From JBFXAN01 sp050184225 (GTDB taxonomy: Bacteria; Chloroflexota; Dehalococcoidia; CAUJGQ01): a DNA stretch of 21,071 nt. Below the pieces are notes generated by a model. It ran no database searches, was not told the DNA's origin, and saw only the letters and a program-made list of their open reading frames with translations. Positions 16,243 to 21,071 of this stretch are shown here, piece after piece. The stretch is from assembly GCA_050184225.1 (NCBI GenBank), contig JBFXAN010000112.1:1-21071 (forward strand), written 5' to 3'. How positions within the stretch are numbered: position 1 is the first letter of the stretch; every line of letters begins with the position of its first letter. The position numbers and the translations under genes are program-made.

Positions 16243-16289
16243 GCAACAACGCCAGCCGGAGGTGGGGGCCGTTCGGCTGGCGTTGCTGC
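16243..16289. repeat. Strong stem-loop in the 16017-16523 gene-free region
   Basis: Sixteen-nt arms (16243-16258 and 16274-16289) match at 15 positions, 12 of them contiguous at the loop side (CAACGCCAGCCG), with a 15-nt loop. It is followed by a decayed repeat at 16335-16410. The remainder of this 507-bp gap shows no coding region I can support; open frames there are antisense or low-complexity. Confidence 0.5.
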
Positions 16290-16334
16290 GTCTGCTGGTC
16301 GGGGCGTCAACTTCAAAACCATGAATCGCGGCGT

Positions 16335-16410
16335 CCTGGGAGCGCGGGCATCCCTGCCCGCAAACGCGCCGAGCTTCCCAATGCGGGCAACGATGTCCGC
16401 CCTCTCGGGA
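16335..16410. repeat. Decayed copy of the CCTGGGAGCGCGGGC palindromic repeat
   Basis: The left arm starts CCTGGGAGCGCGGGC (16335-16349), identical to the start of the perfect palindrome at 17679. The inner GCGGGC/GCCCGC stem is intact, but the outer right arm (16382-16410) has diverged. The nitronate monooxygenase gene lies between the two related elements. Confidence 0.55.
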
Positions 16411-16523
16411 GGCGATCCTCCCACCGTGGGCCGAACGACATTCGCAACAAGCGGTGGAGGCTGCTACCATCGCAGCCGCGAAGAGACGACGTGACCCCGC
16501 ATCAGTCGATCGGAGGCGCGACC

Positions 16524-17669
16524 ATGAACGGCACGAACCCGCTACACACGCCACTCTGTGACCTGCTCGGCATCGAGTACCCGATCATCCTCGCCGGCAT
16601 GGGCGGCGCCGCCGGACCGATCCTCGCCGCCGCGGTCTCCAACGCCGGGGGATTGGGCGTGATCGGCGCGACCGGCTATACGCCCGACGAGCTGCGCGAC
16701 ATGATCCGCAAGGTGCGGTCGCTCACGGACAAGCCGTTCGGCATCGACCTGCTTCTGCCCTCCAACATCGCCGATACCGGCGAGCGCGAGACGCTCCAGG
16801 CCTCGCTGCCGGAGGAGCACGTTGCCTTCGTCAGCGGGCTGCGGCAGCGCTTCGGCGTGCCCGACCCGACGCCGCCGCGCCAGCTGCGGCAGCCGCTGAC
16901 CGCCCAGACCTATCGGGAGCAGGTGCGGGTCGTGCTCGACGAGCATGTGCCGGTATTTGCCTCCGGCCTCGGCAACCCGGCGTTCATGGTGCCGGAGGCG
17001 CATGCCCAGGGGATGAAAGTGATCGGGTTGGCAGGCAACCTCAAGCACGCGCGGCGGGTGGCCGACGGTGGCTGTGATGTGGTCGTTGCCCAGGGGACGG
17101 AGGCGGGCGGCCATACGGGCCAGATCAGCACCCTGGTGCTGGTGCCGCAGATCGTGACGGGCGTTGCCCCGACGCCGGTAGTCGCCGCCGGCGGCATTGC
17201 CACCGGCGGCCAGCTGGTAGCGATGCTGGCGCTGGGCGCGGTCGGCGTCTGGTGCGGCACCGCCTTCCTCATGTCCGAGGAGGCGTATCAGGACGCGGTC
17301 GACATGGAGATGCAGAGCGCCTGGTACGTGCGCACGCTCAAGGAAAAGTACCGGCAGGCGGAGCCACAGGATGCGAAGGTGGGACGCTGGTACTCCGGCA
17401 AGCCGATGCGCCACCTACGCAACCCCTGGTCGGACGCCTGGGAGGAGCCGGGCGCGCCGGCGGCCCTGCCAATGCCGCTGCAAGGACTCCTTGTCGGCGA
17501 CGCCCAGCGCAGTGTCTCACAGCACCGCATCGAGGATCTGGTCTATGGCCCGGTCGGCCAGGCGGTCGGCCTGCTCGACGAGATCCGTCCGGCAAAGGAC
17601 ATCGTCGCCGATCTCGTGCGCGAGGCGGAGGACGTGATCGCCAGGCGCTTCGGCGGCGTGCCGGTCTGA
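16524..17669 (+). CDS. Nitronate monooxygenase (2-nitropropane dioxygenase) family flavoprotein
   Basis: Encodes 381 residues from ATG 16524 with GGAGG 7 nt upstream. The much longer open frame to its left is antisense to the beta-lactamase gene. It is an FMN-binding TIM barrel: N-terminal GIEYPIILAGMGGAAGP, KPFGIDLLLPS, the QGTEAGGHTGQ block with the likely catalytic His197, and the phosphate-binding AAGGIATGGQL (221-231) followed by GAVGVWCGTAFLMSEEA. Family enzymes oxidise alkyl nitronates such as propionate 3-nitronate with oxygen, but the group also includes FabK-type enoyl-ACP reductases and many uncharacterised members. The longer C-terminal part (about residues 255-381) argues against FabK. 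The gene is a single transcription unit with palindromic repeats on both sides. Confidence 0.88.
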   Translation: MNGTNPLHTPLCDLLGIEYPIILAGMGGAAGPILAAAVSNAGGLGVIGATGYTPDELRDMIRKVRSLTDKPFGIDLLLPSNIADTGERETLQASLPEEHVAFVSGLRQRFGVPDPTPPRQLRQPLTAQTYREQVRVVLDEHVPVFASGLGNPAFMVPEAHAQGMKVIGLAGNLKHARRVADGGCDVVVAQGTEAGGHTGQISTLVLVPQIVTGVAPTPVVAAGGIATGGQLVAMLALGAVGVWCGTAFLMSEEAYQDAVDMEMQSAWYVRTLKEKYRQAEPQDAKVGRWYSGKPMRHLRNPWSDAWEEPGAPAALPMPLQGLLVGDAQRSVSQHRIEDLVYGPVGQAVGLLDEIRPAKDIVADLVREAEDVIARRFGGVPV

Positions 17670-17678
17670 GCGGCTTCC

Positions 17679-17748
17679 CCTGGGAGCGCGGGCTTCTAGC
17701 CCGCATCTGCGTCGGTCAACCTGCGGGCTAGAAGCCCGCGCTCCCAGG
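17679..17748. repeat. Perfect 27-bp inverted repeat (terminator-like element)
   Basis: Arms 17679-17705 and 17722-17748 are perfect reverse complements, with a 16-nt loop. The motif begins CCTGGGAGCGCGGGC and contains GGGCTTCTAGCCC-type internal symmetry. It starts 10 bp after the nitronate monooxygenase stop and could end its transcript. A decayed relative lies at 16335-16410. Confidence 0.75.
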
Positions 17749-17789
17749 CAGTGTGTCCGGCACCATTTTTCATTGGCCACTCTTGTGCG

Positions 17790-17809
17790 GCTGTATCGCG
17801 GTATACAGC
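17790..17809. promoter_or_regulatory. Dyad-symmetric site upstream of the short peptide ORF
   Basis: GCTGTAT and ATACAGC are perfect 7-bp inverted arms 6 bp apart. They lie about 100 bp before the ATG at 17906 and overlap a TATACA sequence that could act as a -10 box, although no convincing -35 box is seen. It is a candidate operator only. Confidence 0.3.
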
Positions 17810-17905
17810 GCGGGCTGATGGCACGTGTTACCGTCGCGGCACATCGATCGGCAGCGGGTCCGATCGGGGGTACGCGAACCTCGGTTCGAACAGGAGGGAT
17901 GCACG

Positions 17906-18037
17906 ATGGATGAGGGAACGACACGACCGTCGCCGGTGCCGGTGGTCAGGTATTGGCCACTGGTGATGCCTTTGGGTCTGACCGCAAATCCACCAAAGCC
18001 GCCACCCCCGCCGGCAGTGGTCAGGTATTGGCCTTGA
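17906..18037 (+). CDS. Putative 43-residue proline-rich peptide with two VVRYWP motifs
   Basis: ATG 17906 follows AGGAGG by 8 nt, the best ribosome site in this part of the window; an in-frame GTG at 17825 has none. The 43-residue product has no signal peptide or clear membrane helix. VVRYWP occurs at residues 13-18 and again at 38-43, the last six before TGA. Between them lies LVMPLGLTANPPKPPPPPA. The motif is coded by an exact 17-bp DNA repeat (17942-17958, 18017-18033), 75 bp apart and in frame, using AGG and TAT codons that are uncommon around it. The ORF is convergent with the HTH/TPR regulator, whose stop is 33 bp away. I do not recognise the family. It could be a signal peptide precursor, a modified-peptide precursor, or non-coding DNA with a repeated binding site. 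Confidence 0.5.
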   Translation: MDEGTTRPSPVPVVRYWPLVMPLGLTANPPKPPPPPAVVRYWP

Positions 18038-18070
18038 TTGCGCGGGCGCCGTAACGCGCGGGACCGTTCG

Positions 18071-20698
18071 TTAACGAATGCCGGCATTCGGCTGCACGAG
18101 GGCGATGACCTGTTCGAGCGTCATCGCCCTTCCCTGTGCCCACGATTCTTCGAAGGCCGCCGTCCCCAGGTCGGAGCGGATCGCCGCGATCACCTGGCCA
18201 TATGTCTCGCGCTCAGCGGGCAAGTGCGGCACGCCGGAGGCTTTCCGGATCGAATCCGCCGCGGCAAGCAGACAGACCGCGTGCCGTGGTCGCTCTACGG
18301 CGCTTGATACTGCAGCCAGCCCTTCGAGGCACGGTGCGATCACCTTGGGCAATCCCAGCTTGATCGCGATGAGGACACTCTCGATGAACATCGGAAGCGC
18401 CGTCGCGTGATCGCCTTGCCGGCTCGCCATTTCGCCGAGGCCGTGGAGGGCAAGCGCGATCCCACGTTCGTCTCCAAACTCCCGGCGGATAAAGAGACAC
18501 TCCTCGAAGAGCGCGCGCGCCCGCGCGTACTCGCGTCGCTCCTCGGCGAGGTGACCGAGATTGTTCAGGGTCATCGCCAAGCCGAGCTTATCCTCAACCG
18601 CCCGCTGGACACGGAGACTCTGCTCGTAGAAATCCTCCGCCCACACGTTGTCTCCTCGGCGGTGAGCGAGATATCCCAGGCTAAAGAGCGAGTTGCCGAT
18701 GCCCCACTGGTCGCCGAGTTCTGTGCGAATCGCGAGGCACTCGTCGAGGAGCGCCCGCGCGTCCGCGTCGTTGCCCGCGTCTGCCTCCATGCCACCCATA
18801 CTATGGAGCGCCGCGGCGACAATGGACCGATTGCCGGCCGCCCGCGCGAGATCGAGGCTTCGCTCCTGATGTCGCCGTGCCGCCGGATGATCCTGCTGGC
18901 CACGCGCGAGGATACCCGCCGCGTAGTGCGCCTTCGCCGCGACCTCCGGCGACACAGCGTCCGGCCGCCGCAGAGCCTCCTCCAGCCGGCGGCGCGCCTC
19001 GCCGAGATAGCCGCGTACCAACCAAAACTGCCAGAGCGATCCGGCCAGGCGTAGTTCCGGTTCGGCGCCGTCAGGATCCCTCTCGCTCCAGTCCAGCGCG
19101 GCGCGGAGGTTGTCGTGCTCGTCCGCCAGCCGGCGGAACCACACGATCTGGCCGTGGCCGTAGAGCCGGCCTTCCGCTTCTTCGGCGAGAGCGAGGAAGT
19201 GATCGCGGTGCCGCTGCCGCAGTGCTTCGGTTTCGCCACGAGCGGCGAGCCGTCCACGCGCGTAGACGCGGAGGGTTTCCAGCAAGCGATACCGGGCTTC
19301 GCTTCCATGCTCTTCGACCGAGACGAGCGACTGATCGACCAATCGCGCGAGCACGTCGAGGACATAGGACCCATCGCCACAGACCGCCTCGACCGCATCG
19401 AGGCTGAAGCTGCCGGCGAAGACCGACAGGCGCTCGAAGAGCCGCCGTTCTGGTTCGCCCAGCAGGTCATAACTCCAGTCGATCAACGCCTGCAGGGTCT
19501 GATGCCGGGGCAGCGTCGTTCGGTTGCCCGCGTTGAGCAGCCGGAATCGGTCGTCGAGCCGATCGGCGATCTGTTCCACGGTGAGCAGATTGAGCCGCGC
19601 CGCCGCCAGTTCGATCGCGAGGGGGATGCCATCCAGACGCCGGCAAACCTGCGCGACGGCGCGGGCGTTGGCGGGCGTGACCACGAACGCGGGACGGATC
19701 GCCCGCGCCCGCTCGACGAACAACCGCACCGCATCGAACCGTTCGATGTCAGCGGCCGCCGAGACGGAGGAAGGGTCAGAGACGACGCCCGGTTCGTCGG
19801 ATTCGACGGTCGGCATCGAGAGCGACGGGACGCGCCAGACCGTCTCGCCGGCAATGCCAAGGACGGCGCGGCTGGTGGCGAGCACCGTCAGATCCGGACA
19901 CGAGCTGAGTAGGTCGTGGACCAAGCGGGCGCAAACCGGGACGTGGTGCTCGCAGTTGTCGAGCACCAGCAGCAGCCGTTTGGGGCGGAGATAGTCGATC
20001 AGCGTCTCCCGGATTGCGCGGCCCGGCTCCTCGCGCACGCTCAATGAACCGGCGACGGCAGACGCGATCAGGGCTGGGTCAGTCACGGAGGCAAGCTCCA
20101 CGAGCCAAGCGCCGGCGGCATAGTCCCCCGCAATGCTTCGGGCTGTTTCGAGCGCGAGGCGGGTCTTGCCGCAACCGCCGGTGCCGGCGAGCGTCAACAG
20201 GCGGGTGGCGCGCAGCAGCCGAGCGACCTCGGCCCGCTCCTGCTCGCGGCCCACGAAACTCGTAACCGGCTCGGGCAGGTTCGAGGATTGAGGGCCGGGC
20301 GCGATCCGCGGGCGCGATTCCGCGCCGCGGTCGCTCGGACGCGCCACGGTGGGCCGGCCGGCGGCCCCCCAGCGGCGGCCGCCGCCAAGCCGCGCCGCCG
20401 CCAGGAGCGCGCTGAACGACTCCTGATCGAGCGCATACGCCACGAGCGGTCCGCGATTGAGCAGCCGCCAGAGGCCGTGTTCGTGGCAGAGGGCGACGAT
20501 CGCGGCTTCGGCGGTGGCGTCGGGCACGGTTTCGCCCGTCTCCCAGCGCTGAACTGTCGTCCGCCCGTAGCCGAGTGCCGCCGCCCAACCGTCGCGGGTG
20601 ACGCCGCGTGCCTCCCGCAGCGCGCGGAGGATCTGACTACAGGAAGGCGGATCCCCTGCCTGCGAGATCGCTGTTCTCTCAGGGCGAGCGCGGGCCAT
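18071..20698 (-). CDS. HTH-NB-ARC-TPR regulator (XRE-type N-terminus, STAND ATPase)
   Basis: Encodes 875 residues from ATG 20698; earlier starts are antisense extensions with no ribosome site, and the one here is weak. Residues about 22-72 form a Cro/XRE helix-turn-helix (ILRALREARGVTRDGWAAAL, then GYGRTTVQRWETGETVPD). FVGREQERAEVARLL opens an NB-ARC/STAND ATPase with Walker A GTGGCGKT (172-179) and Walker B LLLVLDN (242-248), followed by the GIPLAIELAAARL and LIDWSYDLL blocks and a winged-helix region. The C-terminal third is tetratricopeptide repeats (about 560-830), for example GNSLFSLGYLAHRRGDN and AMTLNNLGHLAEERREY. Such proteins act as ATP-dependent switches that respond to a ligand or partner via the repeats. 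The target genes are unknown; the adjacent short peptide ORF is a candidate partner. Confidence 0.9.
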   Translation of the reverse strand: MARARPERTAISQAGDPPSCSQILRALREARGVTRDGWAAALGYGRTTVQRWETGETVPDATAEAAIVALCHEHGLWRLLNRGPLVAYALDQESFSALLAAARLGGGRRWGAAGRPTVARPSDRGAESRPRIAPGPQSSNLPEPVTSFVGREQERAEVARLLRATRLLTLAGTGGCGKTRLALETARSIAGDYAAGAWLVELASVTDPALIASAVAGSLSVREEPGRAIRETLIDYLRPKRLLLVLDNCEHHVPVCARLVHDLLSSCPDLTVLATSRAVLGIAGETVWRVPSLSMPTVESDEPGVVSDPSSVSAAADIERFDAVRLFVERARAIRPAFVVTPANARAVAQVCRRLDGIPLAIELAAARLNLLTVEQIADRLDDRFRLLNAGNRTTLPRHQTLQALIDWSYDLLGEPERRLFERLSVFAGSFSLDAVEAVCGDGSYVLDVLARLVDQSLVSVEEHGSEARYRLLETLRVYARGRLAARGETEALRQRHRDHFLALAEEAEGRLYGHGQIVWFRRLADEHDNLRAALDWSERDPDGAEPELRLAGSLWQFWLVRGYLGEARRRLEEALRRPDAVSPEVAAKAHYAAGILARGQQDHPAARRHQERSLDLARAAGNRSIVAAALHSMGGMEADAGNDADARALLDECLAIRTELGDQWGIGNSLFSLGYLAHRRGDNVWAEDFYEQSLRVQRAVEDKLGLAMTLNNLGHLAEERREYARARALFEECLFIRREFGDERGIALALHGLGEMASRQGDHATALPMFIESVLIAIKLGLPKVIAPCLEGLAAVSSAVERPRHAVCLLAAADSIRKASGVPHLPAERETYGQVIAAIRSDLGTAAFEESWAQGRAMTLEQVIALVQPNAGIR

Positions 20699-20720
20699 CG
20701 TCACGCCATCGGATCGTCTG

Positions 20721-20736
20721 TGTGCGCACAAGTATA
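20721..20736 (-). promoter_or_regulatory. Predicted -10 box and adjacent palindrome for the HTH/TPR regulator gene
   Basis: On the minus strand TATACT (20736-20731) is directly followed by the perfect 10-bp palindrome TGTGCGCACA (20730-20721), which would cover the transcription start, with a leader of about 27 nt to ATG 20698. No good -35 box is seen. It suggests autoregulation by the HTH protein or another dimer. Confidence 0.35.
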
Positions 20737-20785
20737 TCCTGGCGGTGGTGTCTGAGGGACCAAGGCGCAAGGTAGGAGGAGGATG

Positions 20786-21071
20786 TCAGAAGTGGAGGCG
20801 CCCTCGTTCGACGACGAGATCGTCGTCGACATACAGCGAAGCGATGGTGAGGGCGAAGTCGACGTTCAAGCTGCTCTCGTTCCAGCCACCCAGATAGCGA
20901 TTCTCGCCGAACGCGACGAAGATCGCCCCCTCGACGTGCTCGTCGACTAGTGGGTCAGTTGGCACGGGCATTGCCGTTACAGGTACAGGCCGGTGAACGA
21001 CGGTATGGGCGGCGGAGGGGGCGAGGAGTGCAAGCGCCGGACCCGCCCAGCCGATGCCGCCGCTCGCGGGC
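20786..21071 (-). CDS. 3' end of a hypothetical, possibly secreted protein (partial)
   Basis: The frame is open from the stop at 20786 to the right edge, about 94 codons, so the start probably lies outside the window. An internal ATG at 20971 has no ribosome site. The visible N-terminal part GIGWAGPALALLAPSAAHT resembles the end of a signal peptide. The C-terminal part contains EGAIFVAFGENRYLGGWNES and LTIASLYVDDDLVVERGRL. I do not recognise the family. GC3 is about 80-85 percent across the last 53 codons, like real genes here, which supports this strand over a short antisense ORF at 20783-20950. It precedes the HTH/TPR regulator in the same direction. Confidence 0.5.
   Translation of the reverse strand, partial: PASGGIGWAGPALALLAPSAAHTVVHRPVPVTAMPVPTDPLVDEHVEGAIFVAFGENRYLGGWNESSLNVDFALTIASLYVDDDLVVERGRLHF

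Noticed and set aside
15063..16523. N-terminal extension of the nitronate monooxygenase frame by almost 490 codons
   Set aside because: It is antisense to the beta-lactamase-like gene and crosses repeats; the family N-terminus and a ribosome site place the start at 16524.
17870..17895. GGTTCGAAC resembling a tRNA T-loop
   Set aside because: The flanking bases do not form a 5-bp T-stem, and no acceptor, D or anticodon arms are found around it.
17906..18037. Short peptide as an arrest or leader peptide (C-terminal Pro before TGA, polyproline run)
   Set aside because: No gene follows in the same direction; the next gene is convergent, so there is nothing for a leader to attenuate.
17770..18087. 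Minus-strand 105-codon frame antisense to the short peptide ORF, with a glycine-rich GQYLTT repeat
   Set aside because: It starts inside the regulator's 3' end with no ribosome site, and GC3 does not favour it; the plus-strand ORF has a strong AGGAGG.
20759..20770. Twelve-base match ACCAAGGCGCAA shared with the hairpin at 14965-14976
   Set aside because: A match this short is expected by chance in 21 kb of GC-biased DNA, and no symmetric partner is present at the second site.
1..21071. CRISPR array, rRNA, tRNA, phage or transposase genes
   Set aside because: No regularly spaced repeats, conserved RNA segments or such protein families were seen on either strand; intergenic repeats are isolated palindromes.

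Overview
The window is GC-rich bacterial chromosome. Its genes have high GC3, many GTG starts and strong AGGAGG-type ribosome sites, and several genes are linked by overlapping stop and start codons. The gene set suggests a Chloroflexota lineage such as Thermomicrobia or Sphaerobacter-like bacteria, but an actinobacterial-type source is not excluded. The set includes a single-chain acyl-CoA carboxylase, paired class III CoA-transferases, an N-terminal HTH NB-ARC/TPR regulator and recurring GC-rich palindromic intergenic repeats. The lineage is an inference from gene types; no rRNA or other taxonomic marker is present.

Layout. At 52-209 lies a palindromic repeat element. A GreA-type factor with an extra N-terminal recombinase-like SAM domain (220-1020, minus) diverges from rsmG (1184-1867, plus), which is followed by a Yip1-like membrane protein (1975-2604). 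A second copy of the palindromic element (2609-2740) separates these from a six-gene minus-strand operon (9601 down to 2756). That operon reads: Tat-exported lipoprotein solute-binding protein, crotonase-fold enzyme, two peptide-type ABC permeases and two class III CoA-transferases. A TetR regulator (9806-10429, minus) diverges from a 1144-residue biotin carboxylase-BCCP-carboxyltransferase protein (10649-14083, plus), followed by a dienelactone-hydrolase-like enzyme (14180-14941). Past a strong bidirectional hairpin come a serine beta-lactamase-like protein (minus), a nitronate monooxygenase-family flavoprotein (plus), a 43-codon ORF encoding a peptide with two VVRYWP motifs (plus), a large HTH/NB-ARC/TPR regulator (minus) and the 3' end of a possibly secreted protein (minus, off the edge).

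How the genes may work together. The genes from 2756 to 14083 look like one catabolic regulon. A near-identical 19-bp site covers the predicted -10 box of both the transporter operon and tetR, which suggests one TetR repressor for both and possibly for the divergent carboxylase. The inferred theme is uptake of an organic acid or peptide-like solute, CoA activation by transferases, processing by a crotonase and carboxylation. The substrate cannot be read from sequence. No ABC ATPase gene is present.

The most novel-looking element is the short ORF at 17906-18037. It has a strong ribosome site and an in-frame exact 17-bp repeat that encodes the VVRYWP motif twice, once at the extreme C-terminus. 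It sits 33 bp from, and convergent with, a TPR-containing HTH regulator. That arrangement recalls peptide-sensing regulator/peptide pairs, but this is a hypothesis only.
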